Of a stretch of 64,000 nucleotides of DNA, positions 31,293 to 44,453 are shown in pieces. This stretch comes from Meconema thalassinum. Taxonomy: Eukaryota > Arthropoda > Insecta > Orthoptera > Tettigoniidae. The notes under the pieces are model-generated. The model was given only the letters and a program-made list of their open reading frames with translations. It had not been told where the DNA came from and searched no databases. Position 1 is the first letter of the stretch. Each line of letters opens with the position of its first letter. Position numbers and translations under genes: made by a program. The stretch is from assembly GCA_946902985.2 (NCBI GenBank), contig OX336389.2, positions 144,821,099-144,885,098 of the forward strand. Reading direction: 5' to 3'.

Positions 31293-34200
31293 TCAATGTA
31301 TTTGATTGAGTGAGAACCATAGTTAGAATGAATACCCTTAATCTTAGAACATGATTTAAGTAGTATTTCATTTTACATTGTGCTAACCAATGTCTATGGT
31401 ATACTAGCTAAGGAATTATTCATAAAGTAATTGAATATAAACCATTTAAAAAATATGTACCTACCTTGATACTCCTTTTGTAGTCCCAGCACCGAGCTTG
31501 ATGATTGTTTGAGAGGTGGGAGAGACATTCAGTTGGGAAATTATGATATAGCTTATCATAACAGTGATGCATTATTAAGACGTGTTGTTAATTATTAGTG
31601 GAATGAATGGTAACTGACTTTTATGTATCCATAAACTTTAGGATTAAAACAACAATCAAAATGTATATCATCACTGCTATGATTTCAAAAAAATAGAAAA
31701 CAAGCATTTTTTTTGTTTATTCAAAACGTACCATACATCGATGACTGTTCTTACCTACATAAATCAAATATACAGGTTGACTACTTGTATTGATATCTTG
31801 AAAAATATCATCAGGCACTTTATCAAAACGTGAAGGGAGAAATGTTTCAAACTCTTTCCAAATGCAAAGAGCGCCGTTTTCAAATTTAGTGTTTATTTTT
31901 TATTCTATGTATGCGAAAAGGTGTATGAATAGGCAAGTTGCTCATCTTCTTGAGTTCAAGACCACAGGCTTGACCGATAGCATTCAAACCTTCCATGGTA
32001 GTCTATAAGCAAAAGAGAATAACTATGACACTCTAGTCTCAACATTGTTACAACCAGATGAACATGGACATTGGATAAATCTGTAATCAAATTACAAACA
32101 GTCAAGTTGTTGTAACACGGATTTCCAAACTCGTATTGTCAGTGGCATCTAGTAATGAACATGAACACTGGATAGAATGTTAATCAAATCACAAATGGTC
32201 AAGTTGTTTTAACATAAATTTGCAAATTTGTATTGTCAATGGCATCTAGCAGTCTACTTGAACACTGGATAGAGCGTTAATCAAATCACAAATGGCCAAG
32301 TCATTTTAACACGGATTTGCAAACTTGTATTGTCAGTTGCATCTAGTAATCAACTTGGACACTGGATAGAGCATTAATCAAATCACAAATGGTCAAGTTG
32401 TTTTAACATGGATTCGCAAAATAGTATTGTCAATGGTATCTAGTTGTGAACATGGTCATTGGATAAAGCATTAATCAAATTACAAACGATCAGTTGTTTT
32501 AACACGGATTTTCAAACTCGTATTTTCAGTGGCAACTAGCAATGAACATGAACACTGGATAGAGTGTAAATCGAATCACAAATGGTAAAGTTATTTTAAC
32601 ACAAAATTGCAAACTTGTATTGTAAATGACACCTAGTTGTCAACATCAACATTGGATAGAGCGTTAATCAAATCACAAATGGTCAAGTCATTTTAACACA
32701 GATTTGCAAACTTGTATTGTCAGTGGCATCTAGTAGTCAACATGGACAGAGGATAGAGCGTTAATCAAATTACATATGGTCAAGTCATTTTAACACAGAT
32801 TCGCAAAATAGTATTGTCAATGACATCTAGTAGTGAACTTTGGCACTTGAGAGAGCGTTAATCAAATCCAAATGATCAAGTCGTTTTAACACATATTTGC
32901 AAAATATTATTGTCAGTGACATCTAGTAGTGAACATTGGCACTTAATAGAGCGTTAGTATTGTCAGTGCCATCTAGTAGTGAACATTGGCACTTGATAGA
33001 GCGTTAATCAAATCACAAAAGGTCAAGTATTTTCAACACGGATTCGCAAATTAGTATTGTCAATGACATCTAGTAGTAAACATTGGCACTTGTTAGAGAG
33101 TTAATCAAATCACAAATGGTCAAGTCGTTTTAACACAGATTTGCAAAATAGTACTGTCAATAACACCTAGTAGTGAACAGTGGCTCTGGATAGAACTTTA
33201 GAATTGTCAGTGCCATCTAGTACTGAACATTGGCACTGGATAGAGCGTTAATTAAATCACAAATGGTCAAGTTTTTCCAACACGGATTCGCAAAATGGTA
33301 TTGTCAGTGCCATCTAGTAGTGAACATTGCCACTTGATAGAGCTTTCATCAAATCTCACCTACATGTTTAGTTATGAAAAGGGTATTCACCTTTAATATA
33401 AAACTGCTGTTGCCAATTGAATTAGGTATAACCAGTAAACCAACTATCTGTAAATAAATAAATAAATAAATCAAACAATCCATTCATTTCAATCCATCAC
33501 TTACACATTGAGTTTAATCTATTAAATACATACCTCTCAAATATTTTTCTTTTTCCAAGTAACGCCACTGCTTTTTCTCGATTAACTTGTATATAAATGA
33601 TAGCACTGCAGCACTAATCACCTGGCATGTAACTAATGAGTGGCAATGGTAGGTATGACCTTGCTTTTATATTGTTCAATATTGCCAGCTTGCAAAAAAT
33701 TGTCTACGCATGAATGAGCGAAATAGAATAAATCACTGAACATTGAGATTCGCGAAACTTCAAGATTTAAAATTAATACAATTGTACATTATGCAACGAG
33801 CCTATAATGGCTATAATTAAGACACGAATATTTTTATAAAATGAGCGTATGCGAGTTTTATAATTTCCACAAGAGTGGCTTAATTACCATTATAGGCGAG
33901 TTGCATACGATTGTTTATGTTCGACGATAATTATAACTTTATTATATGTTTTAACATAAATATTCATAAATATCTGTTCAGTCACTAGAATGTTGTGATC
34001 GGGTGCTGCGGTGAGTAGTATATCTCTGTTTTCCCAGCTCTCTGGACAACCGACGCATGTGCTCTGTGTTCTTCAATGCCATATGTTCAGATTGTGTATT
34101 CAGTTAAACTGTCACCGAATTCGTTTCAATGCAACGCGCTGTGTAGAAATTGGATTTGAGGATATTAAGGTACAGTGCTATTTCTTGTCTCATATTCACA

Positions 34201-36003
34201 ATTTTATTTACGCGAACATATGGACGGTGCACTTTCGGTAATTTATATAGACATGTTGGATTTTGAGCGCATGCGCGAATGTATCCTTATCTAATTGGTC
34301 ACATAACTCTTTCTTGAGCTCAGATTGGTGGGAGAAACTGTTTCATCATGAAAAATAGTGTTATAATGAGCCTAATTATGATACAGTGTTCTGACACAGG
34401 GTCGAACATAATAGTACATTATGCAACGAGCCTATAATGGCTATAATTAAGACACGGGTATGTTCATAAAACGAGCTTTAGCGAGTTTTATAATTTCCAT
34501 ACGAGTGTCTTAATTACCATTATAGGCGAGTTGCATGCGACTGTTTATGTTCGACGATAATTATAACTTTATTACATGTTTTAACAAAAATATTCATAAA
34601 TATTTCTTCAGTAACTAGAATTTTGTGATCGGGTGGTGCGCTAGATAGCATATCTCCGTGTTCCAAGCTCTCTGGACGACCGACGCATGCGCTCCGTGTG
34701 CTTCAATGCCAGAAGTGCAGATCGTGAACCAGTATTCAGCAAAACTGTCACCGTAGTCGTTTGAAATCAACGCGCTGAGTAGAAATTGGATTTAGGTATA
34801 TTAAGGTACAGTGCTATTTCTTGTCTCATATTCACCAGTTTATTTACGCGAAAATATGGACGGTGCACTTTCGGTAATTTATATAGACATGTTGGATTTT
34901 GAGAGCATGCGAGAAGGTATCCTTATCTAATTGGTCAAAGAAATGTTTTTTGAGCTGTGATTGGTGGGAGAAACTGTTTCATAATGAATAATAGTGTTAT
35001 AATGACCATCGTTATGATACAGTTTTCAGACACATAATAATCGGGGTCGAACATAAACATTTTGAAATTAACAGACATTCATATACTTTCCACATGTTAA
35101 ACGGAAATGTCATACACAATAAGTTTTCAGTTTACACTTATCAGCAATACCTGCGTATTTCAAACAGGATCGCTGATATAGCAAGACAACATCCTGCTTC
35201 AATATCATGGGGTTCCCAGCTGAGTCTGGCATTGCTTCCACTTACTTGTGCATGGCTCCCCTATGTTTTCTTTCATGTCGACCTCACTCGGTCAACTCTT
35301 GTTCTCTTTACACCGGCAATAGTATTAGTGTATCCGAGGCCTAGGGAGTTTTTCACTTTCCAGCCTTAATCGCCCCTCGTCCGATCTTTGCTGATACCCT
35401 GCTAGGGGGTCAACTTTCTTTTTCTTATCATATTATCTTTTGCCTTTTGCTCAAGCATCTCCAAGAGGCATGGTGTATGTAGTCCACTACTTTTAATGGA
35501 CTTTGAATATGGTTACACCCTCAAAAGGTCTCGACCAGTGCGTTTAAAAGTTGACAACCGCCAAAGAAATTCTTTGACGCTGATTCATAGCTTTGCTCGC
35601 TTTGCTATAATTTTATCCTCCAGGATTAGCTTTTCCCATGAACAAAGCAAGGGATTCCACCTCTACCGCCACTGAGGGCAGTGACCTGCAGCTCGAGAGT
35701 TTGGGTCGGGGTTACAACTGGGGTGTGTGATCGCCACAACGCTCAAGAGGTCTCACCTGCAATGCGTACAGGAGCCTCATAAAGGGATAGAAAGAGTGGG
35801 AGGATTGAGCAATGAAGTGGGAAGGAGGCAGCTGTGGCCTTACGGTAGGTATCACCCCAGCATTTTGCCCAAAGACAAAGTGAAAAATCACAGAAAACCA
35901 CAACAAGAATGGCTAAAGTGGAAATCGAACCCCCTCTACTCACTTGGGCCTGGGCCGAGCCTGAGGAAACCCCGTTCCAGTCCTCGTAAGTAGGGGGGCA
36001 GTA
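31293..36003. repeat. A2 copy of composite repeat R1
   Basis: Counterpart of 2,020-6,730, with the coding remnant at 31,717-31,995 (minus), the satellite at 32,038-33,363 and splice-bounded segments at 33,391-33,605. One difference noticed (34,604 T, versus C at 5,331), inside the palindromic pair. Confidence 0.7.
33782..35058. mobile_element. A2 copy of the tandem palindromic MITE-like pair
   Basis: Counterpart of 4,509-5,785; unit starts at 33,784 and 34,414. Confidence 0.7.
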
Positions 36004-36187
36004 AGAGTTCTAACGCACCCCGTCAGCAGTTTTTGAATTTGGCGCACTCTAAATCCAAGATGGTGGCGATGACGTCACAGAATGGCGGCCAAGATGGCGG
36101 CTAACCAAAATTGCGTCTAACCAAATTGGCGTCTAACCAAAATGGCGTCTAACCAAAATGGCGGCCATGGCTTAACTAACCTAGCTT

Positions 36188-37608
36188 AACCTAACCTCAC
36201 CTACGAGGTGCGATCGGAAAGTTCCAAAATGTTGACCCATAGCCCACTTTCCCGGTGACGTCACAACCAGGGTTGATCAAAGAGTTCCAAAAATGTTGAA
36301 CCTTAGCCTACTTTCCTGGTGACTTCGCAACGAGGTGTGATCAAAAATTCCAAAATGTTCACTCATAGCCTATTTTCCTGGTGACGTCACATACTAACCC
36401 GCCATACATTCAGGGGTAAAGCCGATATCCACCGAACGCATGGTCGGATTTTGACGAATGAGGTGTCGTTGAAATTGGGCTGACACCCCCTTTCCAAAAT
36501 TCCAAAATATTGACCCATAGCCTACTTTCCTAGTGACGTCACATACTAACCCGCCGAACATTAAGGGGCAAAGCCGATATCCTCCGAACGCATGGTCGGA
36601 TTTTGATGAATGAGATGTCGTTGAAATCGGGCTGAAACCCCCTTTCCAAAATTCTAAAATGTTGACCCATAGCCTACTTTCCTGGTGACCTTACATACTA
36701 ACCCGCCATACATTCAGGAACAAAGCCGATAACCCCCGAACGCATGGTCGGATTTTGACGAATGAGCAGTCGTTGGAATCGGGCTACACCCAATATAAAA
36801 AATTCCATAATGATGTCCCATAGCCTACTTTCCTTGTGCCGTCACATAATAACCTTGCAAAGTCGATATCCCCCGAACGCATGGTCGGTTTTGACGAATG
36901 AGGTGTCGTTGAAATTGGGCTACACCCAATATCAAAAATTCCAAAATGATGCCCCATAGCCTACGTTCCTGGTGACGTCACATACTAACCCGCCATAGAT
37001 TCAGGAACAAAGCTGATATCTCCCGAATGTATGGTCGTATTTTGACGAATTAGGTGTCGTTGAACTTGGGCTGACACCCCCTTTAAAAATTCCAAAATAT
37101 TGACCCATAGCCTACTCTCCCGGTGACGTCACAACGAGGGGTGATCAAAGAATTCCAAATATGATGACCCATAGCCTACTTTCCTGGTGACGTCAACACT
37201 AACCCGCCATACATTCAGGGGCAAAGCCGATATCCCCCGAACGCATGGTCGAATTTTGACGAATGCGGTGTCGTTGAAATCGGGCTGACACCCCCTTTCC
37301 AAAATTCCATAATATTGACTCATAGCTTATTTTCCTGGTGACTTCACATACTAACTTGGCAAAGTCGATATCCCCCAAACGCATGGTCGGATTTTGACGA
37401 ATAATGTGTCGTGGAATACGGGCTGATACCCCCTTTCCTAAATTCCAAACTGTTAACCCATAGCCTACATTCCTGGCGGCGTCACATACTAAACCGCCAT
37501 ATATTCATGGGCAAAACCGATATCCCCCGAACGCATGGTCGGATTTTGACGAATGAGATGTCGTTGAACTCGGTTTGTCACCCACTTTCCAAAGGCCAAC
37601 CTATTTCC
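36188..37608 (+). repeat. A2 copy of the TGACGTCA satellite
   Basis: Counterpart of 6,915-8,335, preceded by the 16-bp repeat at 36,013-36,178. Unit order and octamer positions are conserved. Confidence 0.9.
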
Positions 37609-38017
37609 ACCCCCTTTCCAATGGACAACATTGCTTTCCAATGCATTCATCGCTATTTGATACATCATGGATTGTACTGTAATGGTTGAAAAAACAATTG
37701 CAATAATGATTGTCGAGCCACAGGACATGGTGTTGACCAAGACATTAGCCATGCTTGCATTAGTCGATATTTGAATGAACCATAAATCACAGAGGCTTAA
37801 GCAATGGCTTGTAGCAGTCAAACGAACTCGAGATACATTAAGCCAAAGCCTAGCGCGCTAACCAGTTAGCTATGGGATGTAAAACATTGTCGGCTGCTAA
37901 ATACCATCGCACTTTCCTGGGTGAATGATTAAATGAATATCCGATGAAATGAAAAGATAGTGGAAAGTGTTGCTCGACTGAGCGAAAACAAATGCGAGAA
38001 TGACAACCAAGTTACAG

Positions 38018-39168
38018 TAAACGTATAACCCAACACAAAAGCCTATATATAAGCCAACACAAAAGCCAATACATAAACCAATACAAAAGCCAACACAAAC
38101 GCCAGCACAAAAGCCAATACATAAGCCAACACATGGGGTCAGGTTAGGTTAAGATATGTTACATTAGGTTAGGTGAACTACGTGTGACGTTATAGCCAGT
38201 CTTAAAGCAAGTCTAAACGTGTAAGCCAACACAAAAGCCAATATATAAACCAACGAAAAAGGCCAATACATAAGCCAATACAAACGCCAACACATGGGGT
38301 TAGGTTAGGTTATGATATGTTCCATTAGGTTAGGTGAACTTAGTGGGACGTTATAGCCAGTCTTAAAGCAAGTGTACACGTATAATCCAATATATATGCC
38401 AGCACAGAAGCCAATACATAAGCCAATACAAAAGCCAACACAAAAGCCAAAACACAAGCCAATACATAAGCAAATATAAGAGCCAACACATGGGGTTGGG
38501 TTAGGTTTGGCTATGATATGTTACATTAGGTTAGGTGAACTAAGTGTGACGTTATAGCCAGTCTTAAAGCAAGTATAATTGTATAAGCCAACACAAAACC
38601 AATATATAAGCCATCACAAGAGCTAATACATCAGCCAATGCAAAAGCCAACACAACAGCCAATAAAAAAGCCAACACAACAGCCAATACAATAGCCAATA
38701 CATAAGCCAATACAAAATCCAACACATGGGGTTAGGTTAGGTGAGCTATGTGTGATGCCATAGCCAGTCTTAAAGCCTGTCTAAACTTGTAGGACATGTC
38801 ACTTGACAAGATTATGTTAGGTTATGTTAGGTGAGTTGAGCTATGACGTCATAAACGGATGGGGTAAGATGCTGACAAATGAGGAAAATGATATGGTTTA
38901 ACTTTTTCATTCAGTTTTGCATCCACTTTTTCACCCAATTTTACACCCACGTTTGCACACACTTTGGACCTACCTTTGCACCCACTTTGCACCCACTTTT
39001 GAACCTACTTTTGCACCCGCCTTTGCACCCAATTTTGCACCATCTTTTGAACCCTCTTTTATACCCACGTTTGCACCTACCTTTGCACCCACCTTTGCAT
39101 CTACCGTTGCACCTTCTTTTTCACCCACTTTTACATTCACTTTTGCACCCACATTTGCACCAACTTTA
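38018..39168. repeat. A2 copy of the two 12-bp minisatellites
   Basis: 38,018-38,818 is the AGCCAACACAAA/TTAGG array and 38,898-39,168 the TTTGCACCCACC array. Copy number matches A1, although such arrays usually change fast, which underlines how recent the duplication (or how artificial the copy) is. Confidence 0.8.
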
Positions 39169-39442
39169 AACTATTATTAAGTCACTTAATCACCAAAACC
39201 ATTGTAGTGTGAACAGGTCAGTTGATACTATAAAACTTACTACAACCAACAAAGGTAGGCAACGTGTACTCTATCAAGGCTACTCTTATAACTATAATCG
39301 TCAGAATGTGAATTGAATAATATTCTGGCCATGCTCAAAAGAGGGGTCAACAAAATGTCGAGGGAATCTAAAAGTAAAAATGGAAAGGTTTTAAGTGTGA
39401 GTGTTCATCAATGTAGTGCTTCAAACAAACCATGGTTGCTGT

Positions 39443-42400
39443 TTACATGTATTTGGTTGAGCAAGAACCATAGTTACTCTTTGAACATAATTAAAGTTGT
39501 ATTTAATTTGCATAGTGCTAACCAATGTCTATGATATACTAACTATGGAATTATTCATAAAGTCATTGAATATAAACCCTTGAAAAAATATACCTACCTT
39601 GATACTCCTTTTGTGGTCCCAGCACTCAGCTTGTTGATTGTTTGAGAGGTGGGAGAGACATGCAGGTGTGAAATAATGCTATAGCTTATCGTAACAGTGA
39701 TGCATTATTAAGACGTGTTGGTAATTATTAGTGGAATAAATTATAAATGACTTTTATCTACCCGTAAACTTTAGGATTAAAACAACCATCAAAATGTATA
39801 TCATCACTGCTATGATTTCAGAAAAATATAAAACAAGCATTTATGTTGTTGTTTTTGTTTTTTATAAAAACCATGACACAATAACGTCAACTTTGTCAAT
39901 AACGTTCAGACCAGTATGGGTTTGAAGACTCTGTTTCAATCGATGGCAAATAATTTTGATCTTTTCCCTCTGTTGAGGATGTTGTTGCTTTTTTTCATCA
40001 TTACACCCGTGGAATGAAGAAACATAGTCTTTGTTCAAAGTTTTATGACCGTGGTAGAGTTTTACAAGCCGACAGGTTTGACACTGTTGTACTGATGGCA
40101 GTTTGGTAATGGTCACTTCCTTATGATGCTCGTAGTTATTACGGGGTCGCAATTCGCTTAACACAGGGTCTTGAGTCCACGATGTTGGCACATGTTCCCA
40201 TATTTCCTTAACTGCCTTTGCAGCCACATAAAAATGAATGATTTAGGTAAAGGATTTAATTCTTCTTTTGTAAAATTGGTTCAATTATTTTTACATATAA
40301 AAATTTCCCAATCGCATGCTCAATAGCATTATTGTCCAATTCCAACATTGACGACACAGATATGATGCTCTCTAGACAGTGTATCACTCACTGCCACAGC
40401 AATTATCTGAAATCAATTGATTAATCAATACATTTCAATACAGGACTTACACTTCTATCAACATTTCCAAAAAAAGAGTTAAAAAATTTATCATTAGAAA
40501 TAGAGCATACATCAAATCTCACCTACAAGTTTAACATTACTGCATGGTCATGTGGTTTTTAACATGAATTAGCAAACTCGTATCGTCTGTGATATCTAGT
40601 AATGAACATGGACACTGGATAAGGCATTAATCGAATCTCGTCTATAATTTTAACATCACAAACGGTCAAGTTGTTGTTTTAACATGAATTTGCAAAATAG
40701 TATTGTCAATGACATCTAGTAGTGAACATGGACACTGGGAACATTGGATAAAGCGTTAATCAATTGATAAATGGTCGAGTCGTTTTAACACGAATTCTCA
40801 AAATAGTATTGCCAGCGACATCTAGTAGTGAACATTGACACTTGATAGAATGTTAATCAAATCATAAATGGTCAAGTCGTTTAACACGGATTCACAAAAT
40901 AGTTTTGTCAGTGACATCTAGTAGTGAACATTGACACTTGATAGAGTGTTAATCATAATCACAAATGGTCAAGTCGTTTTAACACGGATTCACAAAATAG
41001 GATAGTCAGCGACATCTAGTAGTGAATATTGGCATTTGATAGAGCGTTAATCAAAATCACAAATGGTCAAGTCGTTTTAACACGGATTCGCACACTCGTA
41101 TTTTCAGCGACATCTAGTAGTGAACATTGACACTTGATAGAGTGTTAATCAAATCCTAAATGGTCAAGTCGTTCAACACGGATTCACAAAATAGCTTTGT
41201 CAGCGAAATCTAGTAGTTAACATTGACACTTGATAGAGTGTTAATCAAAATCATCAATGGTCAAGTCGTTTTAACACGATTCACAAAATAGTATTGTCAG
41301 CGACATCTAGTAGTGAATATTGGCATTTGACAGAGCGTTAATCAAAATCTCAAATGGTCAAATCGTTTTAACACGGATTTTCAAAATAGTATTGTCAGCG
41401 ACATCTAGTAGTGAACATTGACACTTGATAGAATGTTAATCAAAACATAAATGATCAAGTCGTTTTAAGACGGATTTACAAGTAGTATTGTCAGCGAAAT
41501 CTAGTAGTGAACATGAATATTGGATATAGCGTTAATCAAATCACAAATGGTCAAGTCGTTTTAACATGGATTCTCAAAATAGTACTGTCAGCGACATCTA
41601 ATAGTGAACATTGACACTTGATAGAGTGTTAATCAAATCATACATGGTCAAGTCGTTTAACACGGATTCACAAAATAGTTTTGTCAGCGACATCTAGTAG
41701 TGAACATTGACACTTGATAGAGTGTTAATCAAAATCACAAATGTTCAAGTCGTTCTAACATGGATTCGCAAAGTATTATTGCCAGCGACATCTAGTAGTG
41801 AACATTGACACTTGATAGAGTGTTAATCAAATTATGAATGGTCAAGTCATTTTAACACTAATTCACAAAATAGTATTGTCAGCGACATCTAATAGTGAAC
41901 ATGAACATTGGATAGAGCGTTCATCAAATCACATCTACATGTTGAGTTATTAAAACGGTACTCACCTTTAATGTAAAACTGCTGTTGCCAATTGAATTAG
42001 GTATAACCTGTAAACCAATTATCTGTAAATAAATAAACCAATCAATGAATCAATCAATCCATTCATTTCAATCCATCACTTACACTTTGAGTTTAATCTA
42101 CTAAATACATACCTCTGAAATACTTTTCTTTTTTTCCAAGTAACGCCACTGCTTTTTCTCGATTAACTTGTATATACATGATAGCACTGCAGCACTAATC
42201 ACCTGGCATGTAACTAATGAGTGGCAATGATAGGTGTGACCTTGCTTTTATATTGTTAATTATTGCCAGCTTGCAAAAAATTGTCTACGCATGAGTGAGC
42301 GATATAGAATAAATCACTGTACATTGAGATTCGCAATATATCAAGATTCAAATTACTGCAAACATTTTACATTACCTGACATTCATATTCTTTTCACATG

Positions 42401-43373
42401 GCAAACGGAAATGACAAACACAATAAGTTCTCAATTTGCACTTATCAGCAACACTTGCTTATTTCAAACAGGATCCTGGCAAGACAGCATCCTGTTTTAA
42501 GATTCTCGCTGCCGGTGGCTATGTAATGAAACAAATACTATGTCATCTACTTAGACTTTATAAAATCATGAGCTTACAGCTAGTGAAATGTGTGTTGACA
42601 ACCACGGCGACCCCAGCTGAGTCCAGCATTGCATCCACTTACTTGGACAGGGCCCCTCTCTGTTTTTCTTTCATGTCGATCTCACTCGGTTAACTCTTGT
42701 TCTTTTCACTCCCCCAATAGAATTAGTGTATCAGAGGCCTAGGGAGTCTTTCACTTTCCAACCTTAATCGCCCCTTGTCTGATCTTTGCAGATACCCTTC
42801 TTTTGCTAGGGGGTTAACCTTCTTTTTCTTTTTCATGTTATCTCCAGCCTTTTGCACAAGTCTCTCAAAGAGGTAGGGTGTATTTAGGCCCACTACTTTT
42901 AATGAACTCTGAATATGGTTACACCCTCAAAAGGGATTGACCAGTGACATTAAAAGTTGACAACCCGCTAAGAAATTCCTTTAGGGTGGATTATTAGCTT
43001 TCTCGCTTGGCTATCATTTTATCACCCAGGATCCGCTTTTGCCATGAACTAAGCAAGGGATCCCACCTGTATTGCCACTAAGGGCAGTGTCCTCGAGCTT
43101 GAGACTCTGAGGCAGTGATACAATTGGGGTGCGCAACCACCACAACATCCATGCGATCTCGCATGCAAAGCATAAAGGAGTCTCTTTAAGGAATAGAAAG
43201 AGTGAGAGAGTGTGACAAGGAATTGAAAAAAGAGACTGCCGTGGCCTTACGGTAATTGGGAAACCACTGACAACCGCTTCAAGAATGACTGAGGGGGGAT
43301 CGAACCCCCCCTCTACTCATTTGAGCCTGGGGTGAGGCTGAGTAAATCTCATTCCTGTCCTCGTATCACTTTT
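39443..43373. repeat. A2 copy of composite repeat R2
   Basis: Counterpart of 10,170-14,100: ORF at 39,862-40,227 (minus, identical 121 codons), satellite at 40,498-41,938, splice-bounded segments at 41,966-42,186, SINE cluster to 43,451. Confidence 0.7.
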
Positions 43374-43463
43374 TCGAATTTCATGACAGAGCCGGGAATC
43401 GAACCCAGGATTTCCAGGGTGGCTGCTAATCATGCTAACCGCTGCGCTACCATATAGTAATAC

Positions 43464-43467
43464 ATAC
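43464..43467. other. Target-site duplication ATAC, left
   Basis: ATAC directly precedes the TG of the 5' LTR and reappears directly after the CA of the 3' LTR (56,456-56,459). A 4-bp duplication is normal for gypsy-type integrases and proves a single insertion event with both ends preserved. Confidence 0.9.
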
Positions 43468-43735
43468 TGCGCCAGAATTTATTGAAGGTCATTACTCAAG
43501 AAGTGATCGGGAGATGAACCAAGACCCCAGAAAATAAATGAGTGGATAAAAATTTTTATTTATTAAAAATTTGAGTAATATGAGAAAAACTGTATGGAAA
43601 TGAATGAAATACTATAGATCTTATGCATTTATAAAAAGCAAGGAAGTAGGAATGATTTAAAGATGGACATATATTCCATTATACGAAAGTGGGAGGTTCA
43701 CATTACGAGAAAGATCACGCCACTTGAAGCGAGAG

Positions 43736-43933
43736 TTACGTCATGAGAGAGGGGAAGAGGCGAAGGTCGAACTGCGGACGGAAGTCAGGAGAGGTGGTAA
43801 GAGTTACGTCACACCACGGGAGGAGAGGAAGTGAGACGAGAACTTGAGGAATGCGGAGAGCAGGACGAGAGAGTTCTTTCCAATTGAGATTTGAACGAGA
43901 GAAGACCTCGAGCATAAACGAGTATATTTATAA
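43736..43933 (+). promoter_or_regulatory. Putative LTR promoter: two TTACGTCA words and TATA box
   Basis: Two TTACGTCA words 68 bp apart stand upstream of TATATTTATAA by about 110 and 180 bp. TTACGTCA is a one-base variant of the TGACGTCA bZIP (CREB/ATF) site. The same arrangement is kept in the 3' LTR (53,399, 53,467, TATA 53,586) and in A1 (14,463, 14,531, 14,650). No start site can be verified from sequence. Confidence 0.45.
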
Positions 43934-44368
43934 GAGTGCTACGGTTCACAAAGGTTGGAAGAAAGGAAGAGTGTAATTTCAGTAACTTGGGAGCAAGCTA
44001 CAACTATACATTGCTGTGCTTATACAAAGTATGCCACATAACTAGAAACATTTTCGACAAGAAGCTACTCAATATTTCTACGTATAAAAGCTTATTTCAA
44101 CATCGTATTGAAAATGCTAGTTACAAGGCAGCAACGGGGAGGTCTCAATTATATTGTCAAGAATATGAATATTGACATGTGCTAAGTTAAGCATGGGGAA
44201 GTTGAAGACTACAAGGATGTCAGTTGAATTCCAGATTCACTAGCATGAAAGACGCTACAAATATCTACGCAAAGCGCAACATCACCGAGCAAAACTCATA
44301 TTTTTCTACGAGAGTTTTAACACATCTTGAGATACGAAACGCTTGCATAAACGACAGTATTACACCGT

Positions 44369-44453
44369 GATGTCTATTCTGAAGAAAACCGATGTCTATT
44401 CTGAAGAAAACCGATGTCTATTCTGAAGAAACCATGATGTCTATTCTGAAGAG
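44369..44453 (+). repeat. 22-bp tandem repeat in LTR, four units
   Basis: GATGTCTATTCTGAAGAAAA-type unit repeated four times here and at 15,096-15,180, but only twice in the 3' LTR (54,032-54,071). The change accounts for most of the length loss of the 3' LTR at this point; a ~55-bp local duplication near 54,741-54,797 offsets it. Confidence 0.85.
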